From Clostridiales bacterium (GTDB taxonomy: Bacteria > Bacillota > Clostridia > Saccharofermentanales > Saccharofermentanaceae), in assembly GCA_017617995.1 (NCBI GenBank), contig JAFZVE010000049.1:1-64000 (forward strand): 64,000 bases of DNA, read 5' to 3'. Position numbers and translations under genes: made by a program. The notes beneath the pieces were generated by a model that made no database searches, was not told the DNA's origin, and saw only the letters and a program-made list of their open reading frames with translations. Of this stretch, positions 25,988-35,054 are shown piece by piece (the first letter of the stretch is position 1; each line of letters opens with the position of its first letter).

Positions 25988-28378
25988 ATGGAAGATCTAC
26001 TGGAAAAACTGAATCCGGAACAGCGAAGAGCGGTGCTTCACGATGAAGGACCTCTTCTGATCCTGGCGGGTGCCGGATCGGGAAAGACCCGAGTGATTAC
26101 GTACCGTATCGCCTATCTGATCCAGGCCAGAGGAATCTATCCGTCAAGTATTCTGGCGATCACCTTCACGAACAAGGCGGCCAATGAGATGCGTGAGCGT
26201 ATCAACGGCCTGATCGGCGACGTATCCAGGAATATGTGGGTAGGTACGTTCCACTCCATGTTTGCGCGTATCCTCCGCCGTCACGCTGAGCTTCTCGGGT
26301 ATACTCCGACCTATTCGATCATCGATACGGACGACCAGCAGAAGGTCATCAAGGAAGTCATCAAGGAGCTCGAGCTTAATGACAAGCTCTTCGCTCCACG
26401 TCTGGTCCAGAGCATCATCAGCAAGGCCAAGAACGATATGCAGTCACCGGAGAAGTTTGCATCTGCGGCAGGTGCGGATGCGAGACTTCGTACGGTTGCG
26501 AAGATCTATCAGCGCTATAATGACAAGCTCAAGGCCAATAATGCCATGGACTTTGACGATATCCTCTTCTATTCGGTCAAGCTCCTGCAGGACTACCCGG
26601 ATATACTGACGATCTATCAGGACAAGTTCCGCTATATCCTTGTCGACGAGTATCAGGACACGAATCACTGCCAGTATGTACTGATCCAGCTTCTGGCGAA
26701 GCGCTACAGAAATCTTTGCGTGGTCGGCGATGACGATCAGTCGATCTATTCCTTCCGAGGCGCAGATCTTCGGAATATCCTCGACTTCGAGAAGGATTTC
26801 CCGGATGCGGAGGTCATCAAGCTCGAGGAGAATTACCGCTCGACGAAGACGATCCTCGACGCGGCGAATGCCGTGATCGCGCATAACAAGAAGCGTAAGG
26901 CCAAGGCGCTCCGCACCGAGGGAGAAGAAGGCGATAAGATCACGTTCCTCTGGGCGGACCATCACGGGATCGAAGCATACTACTGTGCCGAGAATATCAA
27001 GAGAGACGCGGAGAAGGGGACGTTCCCCTATCAGGAAACGGCGATCCTTTACCGTATGAATGCACTTTCCCGTTCGATCGAGTCGGCGCTCCGCGAGAAG
27101 GGCATCCCGTACCGGGTATACGGCGGCATGCGGTTCTATGACCGAAAAGAGATCAAGGATGTGCTGGCTTATCTGCGGCTGATCTATTCAGATGAAGATA
27201 ACTACGCGTGGGAGAGGATCATTAACGTACCGAGACGAGGAATCGGTGATACGACGGTTGCCAAGGTTCTTTCGATATCGGAGAGTGAGGGTATCCCGGC
27301 ACTTCAGGTGTGCAGACAGAGCTCCATGTACCCGGAGCTTTCCCGGGTGGCCGAGAAGCTCTTCGACTTTTCGCTTCTGATCGACAATTTCCGGCAGGTC
27401 ATGAAGGAGGATCAGGCGTCGTTTTCAGAGTTTATCGAGTATGTGCAGGACAAGTCCGGGATGGTCGGTGAGATCATCGAACAGAGGGAAAAGAAGGACG
27501 AGATGGTCGACCGTGTCGAGAACCTCAAGGAACTCCTCTCCGAAGCCGTGGAATTTGAAGCTCGGAGGAAGAAGGAGATCGAGCTGGCCCAGATTCAGGA
27601 ATCCGAGGCAGACCGTGCGGTGGATCCGTATCTGGATCACGAGCCGGATTTCGGCGCGGATCTTACGGGTATTCTCGGATCTTATCTTCAGAATGCGGCT
27701 CTGTATTCCGAAGGAGATAATGCCGATGACACCGAGGACTATGTCCGTCTGATGTCGATTCACAGCGCCAAGGGCCTGGAATTCGGTTCGGTATATCTGG
27801 TGGGCTGCGATGAGACGATCTTCCCAAGTTCCCGCTCCGTGAATGACGGGGACGTGGAAGAAGAACGCCGGCTCATGTATGTAGCCATCACGAGAGCGAA
27901 GAGAAAACTGACGATCATCTCGGCAAGAAGCAGGATGATCTTCGGTAAGACACAGAATATGGATCCGTCGATGTTTGTTAAGGAGATCCCGGCACAGTAT
28001 CTGCGGGCGATCGCCAATAAGAGACAGGAACAGCCGCGTACCGCGGTGAATCCGAGATACGAAAGAGAAGGACGGGCCGCATCCGAAGGATATTACGGAT
28101 CTGCGAATCGGGGCGGATCGGGACTTTCCCGGAGTGGAACAGGTTCTGCATCAGGCGGATTTGTCCCACGCTATCAGGTGCCTAAGGCGAATACTTCCGC
28201 CGGTTCGGACTTTACTCCGCAGACGATCAGTAAGGGGATGCAGGTCCGCCATCCGCGCTTCGGTGACGGTGTGGTCGTCTCCTGTGAGCCTGTTGCCGGT
28301 GATGCACTGGTTTGTGTCGATTTCGACGGATTGAGAAAGAATATGCTTCTGAACAAATCGGGATTGAAGAAGGTTTGA
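25988..28378 (+). CDS. pcrA: UvrD/PcrA-type 3'-5' DNA helicase
   Basis: 796 aa. SF1A helicase motifs in order: Q motif LNPEQRRAV, Walker A AGAGSGKT (28-35), TFTNKAANEMRER, DEYQDTN (Walker B), GDDDQSIYSFRGAD, YRS, and SIHSAKGLEFGSVYLVG. The C-terminus holds a Gly/Ser/Arg-rich stretch and a Tudor-like end (VRHPRFGDGVVVSCEP) that binds RNA polymerase in PcrA. It acts in nucleotide excision repair, replication-conflict resolution and plasmid replication. TATAAT at 25949-25954 is its probable -10; the -35 is unclear. No LexA-type box was seen. Confidence 0.95.
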   Translation: MEDLLEKLNPEQRRAVLHDEGPLLILAGAGSGKTRVITYRIAYLIQARGIYPSSILAITFTNKAANEMRERINGLIGDVSRNMWVGTFHSMFARILRRHAELLGYTPTYSIIDTDDQQKVIKEVIKELELNDKLFAPRLVQSIISKAKNDMQSPEKFASAAGADARLRTVAKIYQRYNDKLKANNAMDFDDILFYSVKLLQDYPDILTIYQDKFRYILVDEYQDTNHCQYVLIQLLAKRYRNLCVVGDDDQSIYSFRGADLRNILDFEKDFPDAEVIKLEENYRSTKTILDAANAVIAHNKKRKAKALRTEGEEGDKITFLWADHHGIEAYYCAENIKRDAEKGTFPYQETAILYRMNALSRSIESALREKGIPYRVYGGMRFYDRKEIKDVLAYLRLIYSDEDNYAWERIINVPRRGIGDTTVAKVLSISESEGIPALQVCRQSSMYPELSRVAEKLFDFSLLIDNFRQVMKEDQASFSEFIEYVQDKSGMVGEIIEQREKKDEMVDRVENLKELLSEAVEFEARRKKEIELAQIQESEADRAVDPYLDHEPDFGADLTGILGSYLQNAALYSEGDNADDTEDYVRLMSIHSAKGLEFGSVYLVGCDETIFPSSRSVNDGDVEEERRLMYVAITRAKRKLTIISARSRMIFGKTQNMDPSMFVKEIPAQYLRAIANKRQEQPRTAVNPRYEREGRAASEGYYGSANRGGSGLSRSGTGSASGGFVPRYQVPKANTSAGSDFTPQTISKGMQVRHPRFGDGVVVSCEPVAGDALVCVDFDGLRKNMLLNKSGLKKV

Positions 28379-28416
28379 GTATAATAGTAGAGAACAAAGC
28401 GAAGGAGGACGATCAC

Positions 28417-29646
28417 ATGGATGAGAAGGAACAGAGCTTATTTGAACAGTTTCCGGCTGCTTTTCCCGCTTCGGTAGACAGAAATGACGGAGTGGATAAT
28501 CCGCGTGACAGGGAACTTCTGACGATCCTCCGTAATGAGCGTGAGAAAAACCTCTCCCCTTATGCGTTCCGCACGAAGGACAGCAGGGGCAGAAGGATCG
28601 AAGAGGCACCTTGTCTCGTACGTTCACCCTTTGAGAGGGATACGGGAAGGATCATCTATTCTCAGGCATTCCGAAGACTCCGCCATAAGACACAGGTGTT
28701 CTTCAATGCGAAGAATGACCATATCTGCTCGAGAATCGAGCACGTGATCTATGTCAAGTACATCGCGACAACGATTGCGCGAGCACTGAATCTCAACCTG
28801 GATCTGGTCGAGGCTATCGCACTCGGACATGATCTCGGTCACGCACCTTTCGGACATACAGGCGAGAAGGTCCTCGAGGAGTGCGCAAAGAAATACGATC
28901 CGGAATTCTCCTTCCGGCATGAATTCCAAAGTCTGCGTGTCGTCGATATTCTGGAAGAACACTCCAAGGGAAGACCCGGCGGGATCAACCTGTCCTTCGA
29001 GGTACGGGACGGTATCGTCTCACACTGCGGAGAGACCTACAGTGAGTATAAGCTTACTCCATTCCGGGACAAGCCTACGGATCTGATTCTGGATCCGAAG
29101 CAGGCACTGCGGGCACTTCCGGCGACGCTGGAGGGCTGTGTCGTGCGTATCTCGGATAAGATCGCCTATATCGGAAGAGATATCGAGGATGCCCGTGTGG
29201 CAGGACTTATGGAATTTGAGGATATCCCCGAGGAAATCAAGTCGACGCTTGGTTCGACGAATTCCCAGATCATCAATACGCTCGTCGGCGATCTGATCCA
29301 CAACAGTCTGGATAAGGATGAGATCTGTCTATCGGAGGAGGCCGGGCAGGCGATGGAGGAACTCCTTCATGAGAATGTGTCCCGTATCTACCGTTCAGGA
29401 AAGATCCGACGGTATGAGGCGACGGTGCGTAACAGCCTCGAGGGTCTTTTCGAGGCGCTGATGGCAGCGATGGCAGATAAGGAGAAGATGGTCCGTTCCA
29501 CCAATCTGGCGGTGGAGGGACTTTGCAAGTTTATCTCTGATTATCCGGTCAAAGATGCAAGTGATGTGCAGATCGTGGTGGACTATATCGCAGGAATGAC
29601 AGATTCCTATGCCACGTCCTCCTACGAGAGCATTTACTGGGTCTGA
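28417..29646 (+). CDS. dgt: dGTPase / deoxynucleotide triphosphohydrolase (HD superfamily)
   Basis: About 409 aa. The HD-domain motifs are RLRHKTQVF, HVIYVKY and GHDLGHAPFGHTGE (HD pair), with a C-terminal helical lobe. It hydrolyses dGTP (or other dNTPs) to the nucleoside plus triphosphate. The frame opens within pcrA, but GAAGGAGG 8 nt before the ATG at 28417 sets the start. A TATAAT at 28380-28385 may allow separate transcription from pcrA. It is next to a YfbR-like 5'-deoxynucleotidase, giving two HD enzymes that lower deoxynucleotide levels. Confidence 0.93.
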   Translation: MDEKEQSLFEQFPAAFPASVDRNDGVDNPRDRELLTILRNEREKNLSPYAFRTKDSRGRRIEEAPCLVRSPFERDTGRIIYSQAFRRLRHKTQVFFNAKNDHICSRIEHVIYVKYIATTIARALNLNLDLVEAIALGHDLGHAPFGHTGEKVLEECAKKYDPEFSFRHEFQSLRVVDILEEHSKGRPGGINLSFEVRDGIVSHCGETYSEYKLTPFRDKPTDLILDPKQALRALPATLEGCVVRISDKIAYIGRDIEDARVAGLMEFEDIPEEIKSTLGSTNSQIINTLVGDLIHNSLDKDEICLSEEAGQAMEELLHENVSRIYRSGKIRRYEATVRNSLEGLFEALMAAMADKEKMVRSTNLAVEGLCKFISDYPVKDASDVQIVVDYIAGMTDSYATSSYESIYWV

Positions 29647-29711
29647 TGCGGGAAAGGTCGAAAGAACGGCATTTTTTGACAGACTCCAAAAAAAGAAGAA
29701 GGAAGTAAACT

Positions 29712-30314
29712 ATGGCAGAACTTTATAATTTCTATGCGATGCTGGACCGTATGCAGTATATCCAGCGCTGGGGTCTCATGCGCAACACCAGATATGAGAA
29801 CCTCAAAGAACACAGCTTCGATGTCGCGGTGATTGCTCATGCACTGGCGCTGGTACATAACCGTATTCTGGGGAAGGATCCGATTGACCCGCTTCTGACG
29901 ATGGGCGAGGCACTCTACCATGACTGTACGGAGATCATCACGGGAGACATGCCGACGCCGATCAAATACAAGAACGATGAGCTGAAGACGGCCTATAAGG
30001 AAGTCGAGGCGCAGGCCGCGCAGAATATCCTGGCGCTTCTCCCGGATTTGCTCAAGGAGGATTACCGCGAACTTCTGCTTCCGGATCTGTCAGAGGAGAA
30101 GAGAGCGGAGGTTCACAGGCTGGTCAAGGCGGCGGACCGTATCAGCGCGCTACTGAAGTGTCTGATGGAGGAAAAAGCGGCAAACGATGAGTTCCGCTCG
30201 GCCAAGGAGACAATCGAAAAATCGATCCACGCGCTGGAGTGCGAAGAGGCGGAGTATTTCCTCCTGCACTTCGTGCCGCCATATGGAATGACATTGGACG
30301 AGATCAGCAAATAA
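29712..30314 (+). CDS. yfbR: 5'-deoxynucleotidase, YfbR-like HD hydrolase
   Basis: 200 aa. YfbR signature: FYAMLDRMQYIQRWGLMRNT, EHSFDVAVIAHALALVH (metal His) and LYHDCTEIITGDMPTPIKY (HD pair plus substrate loop). It dephosphorylates deoxynucleoside 5'-monophosphates, with cobalt preferred in E. coli. AGAAGGAAG precedes the ATG. It is in the same direction as the dGTPase, 65 nt downstream; its stop overlaps the start of the glucosaminidase gene by one base. Confidence 0.93.
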   Translation: MAELYNFYAMLDRMQYIQRWGLMRNTRYENLKEHSFDVAVIAHALALVHNRILGKDPIDPLLTMGEALYHDCTEIITGDMPTPIKYKNDELKTAYKEVEAQAAQNILALLPDLLKEDYRELLLPDLSEEKRAEVHRLVKAADRISALLKCLMEEKAANDEFRSAKETIEKSIHALECEEAEYFLLHFVPPYGMTLDEISK

Positions 30315-32869
30315 TGGGAGATAAACTGAGAAAACTCTATATCGGTCTTGCGATTGCCACGGGTGTACTGGGACTTCTGGTACTCGTGATCGTGTGCGGT
30401 GCGCTGGTCAGTCTCGAGAAGGAAACGTCACTGTCTTCGGAAGCGAAGGACATGATGTACAGGACTGCGGTACTGACTTCTACGCAGGAGGCGCTTCCGT
30501 ACTGGGAGAATGAAGTGGAGCAGGGACACCTGTGCCTGGCTGATTATGTAGAGAGCCAGTTTACGTCATACCCGTATCTTCTGAGCGGCAAAGATGACAG
30601 TGCTTTTGCATCGGATCTGGCGTGTGTCGCATATAACGACGCGTTTAATACGGAGGAGATCGAAGGCCTGCTTAACGGCGGATCCAGAAGATACGTGATC
30701 GAGAAGATCATCAGCGAGGTGGATCCGAAGTATGCCCCGATCAACGGCTTTACTGATCCGAAGGGGACACAGTGTGCAAACGTCAGAGTGGACAAGCCAC
30801 TCGAGAATGAAGAAGGATACGCCTTCGGCATCCGCCGGATCGACGGAGTCATGGAAGTGGAAGGGAGCGAACTCCGCGCGGATTTCTTCGTCGACCAGTC
30901 ACTGCGTCAGGGCGAAATCGAAGTGCCGAAGACGTCCGGAGAAGTGCCGTTTACGATGGACTGGGATACGCATGGAGAAATCCCGGGAAGACACGAGGTC
31001 GTGATACTGCTTAGAACTTCTGACGGCCGCGGCCAGGTTCTGACCGGAGGCGATGTGCTGATCCCGGAGTTCTGCGAGATACAGAACGATACGGTGGTTT
31101 CGTCCTCGATCCGCGCCGGAGAACAGGAATCCTGGTATGTACTGGATGCGGAAGAACGAGCTGCCTACGTGAACCTTCTGGAGGCATCCTCGGATGTATC
31201 GGCCGCGCTATATGACCGCTATGGAAATCTGATCGGAGAGAATGATCTTCACGATGTGGACTATGAGCTGCTGCGTGCGAAGAACCAGCATGTCGTAAGT
31301 CTCATCCCGGAAGAGGATACCGGCACTGCGAGCAATGCCTTCTTCGTAAGAATCAGAAGAAGTGAGGCCGCGCCGCCGTCTGTGGCTGAGGTGTCGTATG
31401 TGCTGGTGCAGAGCCGCGATGTGGCGTATACGGAAGAGTACGGCTATCTTGCCGTCCTTACGGACGAGGGACTTGTCCCGACGCCGAGACCGACCGGAGC
31501 GGTGTCGGATGACGAGAAAGATCGTCTGGTGACATGTCGGGATGAACGAGGCACGAAGCTTGAGATTGCGAGGGGGAGCCTTCCGATTCTTGCGCTGAAC
31601 GAATATCTTCTGGATCTGAAGTTCGTGGGAGAGAACGAGGAAGAACTGAAGATCTATCCGGAGTTCTCTATGGATACTTTCGACTATGCCATCGTTGGCG
31701 ATGGGTTTACCGATATCGACATCAGTTACATCGCGCAGGAGGGATATGCGGCGGAGGTGAATCTTCGGTCGGAAGCCGGGATGGCCCCCTGGAATCTGGG
31801 AGATGATGTCGCGATCGAAAAAGGTGTAAATACTCTGACTGTCGAGGTCAGCGGCATTGACGGGCTGAGCCGGAACTACACGCTGCATCTTCTGAACGGG
31901 CAGGATCCGGAAGGATTCAGAAAAGATACGATCTCGCAGTTCCCGGTTTCGTATGCGGACGGGCTGTGGCTGCTTCACTGCCTCCATCCGACATACCGTT
32001 TCGAAGCGTATAAGACGAATCTTACTTTTGAAGAGGTTCTCGATAACGAGGATCATGTGGACCGAAGCCTGATCAGTTCTGCCTATAACCCGGACTGGGT
32101 CAAGCCGGGAAGTCCCGTATATGACGGCAATTCGTGGAAGGCGGCAAAACGCGAAGTCGTTGCTTATTTCCTCGATCCGAGAAATTTCCTGACCCCGACG
32201 GGGATCTTTCAGTTTGAGAAATTGTCCTTCGATGCATCGGTACATACGCTCGACGGCATCCGGGCAGTGACGAGAAACTCTTTCCTCGAAGGAGGGGATG
32301 ACGATCCGGATTATGCTTCGATTCTTCTTAAGGCCGGGCAGGATGCGGGGATCTCTCCGTATTTCCTGACTTCCCGTATTATCCAGGAGATGGGAAGAGA
32401 CGGTGAGTCTGAACTGGCGCACGGTACGCTCCCCGGATACGAAGGATACTATAACTTCTATAACATCGGATCCACGCCGGATCCAAATGTGAAGAACGGA
32501 GCCCGGATCAACGGTGCGAAGTATGCGATGTACGGCTCTAAGCCGGACGAGAAGCAGATCACGCCGGAGGAAGAGGCGATGCTGCTTCCGTGGGATACGC
32601 CGGAGAAGGCGATCTGCGGTGGAGCGCTCTGGATCGCCAGGAGTTATATCGAGATCGGTCAGGACACGCTTTATTTCCAGAAGTTCGACCTGATCGACAA
32701 CGAAGATGGTATGTATAAGCATCAATATGCACAGAATATCGCTATGGCCAGCAGCGAAGGAATCCGCTACTACACAGCATATGCTTCCCAGGATATGCTT
32801 GATGCGTCCTTCGTGTTTATTATCCCCGTCTACGAAGATATGCCCGCAGACTATGGAAATATCCCGTAA
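30314..32869 (+). CDS. endo-beta-N-acetylglucosaminidase (GH73-like) with cadherin-like domain
   Basis: 851 aa. A transmembrane/signal segment (9-31) anchors an ectodomain. A cadherin-like beta-sandwich lies near 450-535 (FSMDTFDYAIVGDGFTDIDI, VNTLTVEVSGIDGLSRNYT). The C-terminal ~240 residues form a LytB/LytD-type glucosaminidase with ISPYFLTSRIIQEMGRDG, where the Glu is the likely acid, and GYYNFYNIGSTPDP. These enzymes cleave the glycan strand of peptidoglycan for cell separation. The start is the ATG at 30314, overlapping the yfbR stop (TAATG). It precedes an independent promoter for the cohesin-like gene. Confidence 0.88.
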   Translation: MGDKLRKLYIGLAIATGVLGLLVLVIVCGALVSLEKETSLSSEAKDMMYRTAVLTSTQEALPYWENEVEQGHLCLADYVESQFTSYPYLLSGKDDSAFASDLACVAYNDAFNTEEIEGLLNGGSRRYVIEKIISEVDPKYAPINGFTDPKGTQCANVRVDKPLENEEGYAFGIRRIDGVMEVEGSELRADFFVDQSLRQGEIEVPKTSGEVPFTMDWDTHGEIPGRHEVVILLRTSDGRGQVLTGGDVLIPEFCEIQNDTVVSSSIRAGEQESWYVLDAEERAAYVNLLEASSDVSAALYDRYGNLIGENDLHDVDYELLRAKNQHVVSLIPEEDTGTASNAFFVRIRRSEAAPPSVAEVSYVLVQSRDVAYTEEYGYLAVLTDEGLVPTPRPTGAVSDDEKDRLVTCRDERGTKLEIARGSLPILALNEYLLDLKFVGENEEELKIYPEFSMDTFDYAIVGDGFTDIDISYIAQEGYAAEVNLRSEAGMAPWNLGDDVAIEKGVNTLTVEVSGIDGLSRNYTLHLLNGQDPEGFRKDTISQFPVSYADGLWLLHCLHPTYRFEAYKTNLTFEEVLDNEDHVDRSLISSAYNPDWVKPGSPVYDGNSWKAAKREVVAYFLDPRNFLTPTGIFQFEKLSFDASVHTLDGIRAVTRNSFLEGGDDDPDYASILLKAGQDAGISPYFLTSRIIQEMGRDGESELAHGTLPGYEGYYNFYNIGSTPDPNVKNGARINGAKYAMYGSKPDEKQITPEEEAMLLPWDTPEKAICGGALWIARSYIEIGQDTLYFQKFDLIDNEDGMYKHQYAQNIAMASSEGIRYYTAYASQDMLDASFVFIIPVYEDMPADYGNIP

Positions 32870-32875
32870 ATTTGA

Positions 32876-32904
32876 TTGTCAAGGGACGGAAAATCCTTTA
32901 TAAT
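32876..32904 (+). promoter_or_regulatory. near-consensus sigma-A promoter for the cohesin-like gene
   Basis: TTGTCA (32876-32881), 17-bp spacer, TATAAT (32899-32904). The predicted start near 32911 gives a 37-nt leader with GGGGA about 12 nt before the ATG. Confidence 0.8.
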
Positions 32905-32947
32905 TCAGGCGAATATACATAGAAGTAGCCGGGGATAGAAAATATAA

Positions 32948-34435
32948 ATGAAAAAAAACTTGCGAAAGATAACTGCAGTGACCATACTGCCGTTGCTGTG
33001 TGCAGCACTGGTGCTGTTCTCCTCGGTGTTTACCCGCCGGGCGGCCGGTGGTGTTACCGTAAACCTCGCATTTCGCGAATCCTCGGCACAGACGGGTGAC
33101 GTAATCACACTGGATGTGAGTTTCAGTGCTTTTCCATCTATAACCAGATTCGGACCGATCGAGATCGGATATGACAGTGAGTACCTGATGTTCCTCGGAA
33201 TGGATGTTGGCTCGGCCCTCGAGGGCTTCGAACTGACACATGAGGAGCCGGAAGATACGGAACTGATCCGTTTCTCCGCAGTGAATACTGCGGCGGAAGA
33301 GGCGATGCTGCAGGGCGGCGCAACTGAGGGAGACAGCGATCCGACGACCAAGGCGGCCAGCCGTGAGGCGGTATTCTCTTCCGATTCTCCCATCGTGGTG
33401 GCATCGCTGAAATTCCGTGTCAACGAACAGGCCAGAGGCGACGTGAAAGCATGGCTGGGCACGATCTCGGGACTTCGGGACAGTGCGCTGGAGAACGTTG
33501 TCGCAGGCGCGGGAACGGGTGCATCGATTATTGTACAGGCGCAGGTCTCCTCAGATGCGACGCTTTCGTCCCTGTCAGCCGGTTCACTGAAACTCGAGCC
33601 GGAATTTGATCCCGGTATTTTCACATATAGTGCGACTGTATCCAAGAATGTCACGGATGTAGCGGTCAAGGCGGTAGCCTTTAATCTCAATTCCAAGGTG
33701 ACGGTAGATGGACAGTCGAATCTCCAGCTCGGAAATAACGTGGTCGAGATTACCGTCACGGCAGAGGATGGAGAAGCAGTAAAAGTATATACCATCAACA
33801 TCTACCGGAGCGATTCGGTGCTGGTCGAGGGTGTCCAGCTTCGCGACATAGAGGGGATCCTGTATGACTTCGTGGCGTTCCCGGAATCGCTGGTCATCCC
33901 GACGGACTTCTACCAGTCGACGTGTATGGTCGATGGCAAGGAAGTGCCCTGCTTCCGAAGAGACGGCGTCATGAGTGTACTGATCTATGTACGCACACAG
34001 GACACGGAGCCGGGCCTGTATGTCTATAACCAGCGGACAGATACGATGAGAAAGTATGAGCCCGGGAAGATGCTCCTTCGCTCTTCTCTGATCCTGACCG
34101 TGGCGGAAAAACCGGCCAATGTCATGGTTCCGGATGGGTTTACTCCCGCGAAGATCACATATGGTTCGACGGAAATCGACGGTTATGTCTCGAAAGACAA
34201 GAGTACGAGAATCGCTTATCTTAAGTCTGAAGATGGGAATGCCCGTTTCTATGTCATCGATTCCGTCAGCGGCGATCTCTATCCGTACAAGACGCAGACC
34301 ACGTCACAGAATCTGTTTTTGTATTTGTTTATCGTTTGTGCTAGTATAGCTTTGGCTGAGGCGCTGATTATCGCTCTTCTGTTCTATCGGAAGAGACATG
34401 CGATCCGGCGTCAGATCAAACCAAGGAGAGTCTGA
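32948..34435 (+). CDS. cohesin-like, cadherin-like anchored surface protein
   Basis: 495 aa. Signal peptide 1-33, then a cohesin-like beta sandwich (about 35-200; the opening GGVTVNLAFRESSAQTGDVI is typical of carrier/cohesin modules), a cadherin-like repeat (about 205-295; LSSLSAGSLKLEPEFDPGIF), a further domain to about 440, and a C-terminal transmembrane helix (455-478) with a basic tail. This is a type I membrane topology with the domains outside. Cohesins bind dockerins or carbohydrate partners; no dockerin is seen in this window. The stop overlaps the GtrA start by one base, so it is coupled to that membrane protein. Confidence 0.78.
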   Translation: MKKNLRKITAVTILPLLCAALVLFSSVFTRRAAGGVTVNLAFRESSAQTGDVITLDVSFSAFPSITRFGPIEIGYDSEYLMFLGMDVGSALEGFELTHEEPEDTELIRFSAVNTAAEEAMLQGGATEGDSDPTTKAASREAVFSSDSPIVVASLKFRVNEQARGDVKAWLGTISGLRDSALENVVAGAGTGASIIVQAQVSSDATLSSLSAGSLKLEPEFDPGIFTYSATVSKNVTDVAVKAVAFNLNSKVTVDGQSNLQLGNNVVEITVTAEDGEAVKVYTINIYRSDSVLVEGVQLRDIEGILYDFVAFPESLVIPTDFYQSTCMVDGKEVPCFRRDGVMSVLIYVRTQDTEPGLYVYNQRTDTMRKYEPGKMLLRSSLILTVAEKPANVMVPDGFTPAKITYGSTEIDGYVSKDKSTRIAYLKSEDGNARFYVIDSVSGDLYPYKTQTTSQNLFLYLFIVCASIALAEALIIALLFYRKRHAIRRQIKPRRV

Positions 34436-35043
34436 TGAGCACGAATGAACAAACTTCCGGACTGAAGAAACTGATGAAGAGTAAGAAATTCCAGGAACTC
34501 TTCTGGTATTTCGTCTTCGGAGTACTGACTACTCTGGTCAACCTGATTGCATTCGCCCTTTTGGACAAGCTCATCGATGCCAAGTGGCAGGTGAAGCTCC
34601 TGAAATGGGAGTTTGATTTCTATGTTGTATTCATGCAGTCCATCGCATGGATCGTCGCGATCGTATTCGCCTATGTAACGAATAAGCTCTTCGTCTTCCA
34701 TACTAAAGGAAACGTGGTCAAGGAATTTATCGGATTCGTAGCCGCGAGACTCTTTACGTTCTTCGCCTTCGAGCTTGGACTGTTCTCCCTCTCCGTCATG
34801 ATTATGGAGAACGCCTTTGCCATGCCGAAGGACGACCTGTGGTTCAGTATCTTTGGGTTTGAAGTAACCAACATATACATCGTCAAGATCTTCATCTCGG
34901 TCTTCGTCGTCGTGGCGAACTATGTATTCAGTAAGATCTTCATCTTCAAGAAAGATAAGAAATCCGATTCCACGGAAACCCCGGATGAGAAGAACGGGGA
35001 GAATGCCTCCGAGAAAACCGGATTACCGGAAAGCGAGGCATAG
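34435..35043 (+). CDS. GtrA family membrane protein
   Basis: 202 aa, four transmembrane segments of the GtrA family (FWYFVFGVLTTLVNLIAFAL; AYVTNKLFVFHTKGNVVKEF). GtrA-like proteins flip undecaprenyl-phosphate-linked sugars for surface glycosylation. The Lys/Glu/Ser-rich C-terminal tail (about 175-202) is cytoplasmic and longer than usual. Translational coupling to the cohesin-like protein suggests linked surface functions. folC follows after 11 nt. Confidence 0.9.
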   Translation: MSTNEQTSGLKKLMKSKKFQELFWYFVFGVLTTLVNLIAFALLDKLIDAKWQVKLLKWEFDFYVVFMQSIAWIVAIVFAYVTNKLFVFHTKGNVVKEFIGFVAARLFTFFAFELGLFSLSVMIMENAFAMPKDDLWFSIFGFEVTNIYIVKIFISVFVVVANYVFSKIFIFKKDKKSDSTETPDEKNGENASEKTGLPESEA

Positions 35044-35054
35044 ACAGTCGCTTC

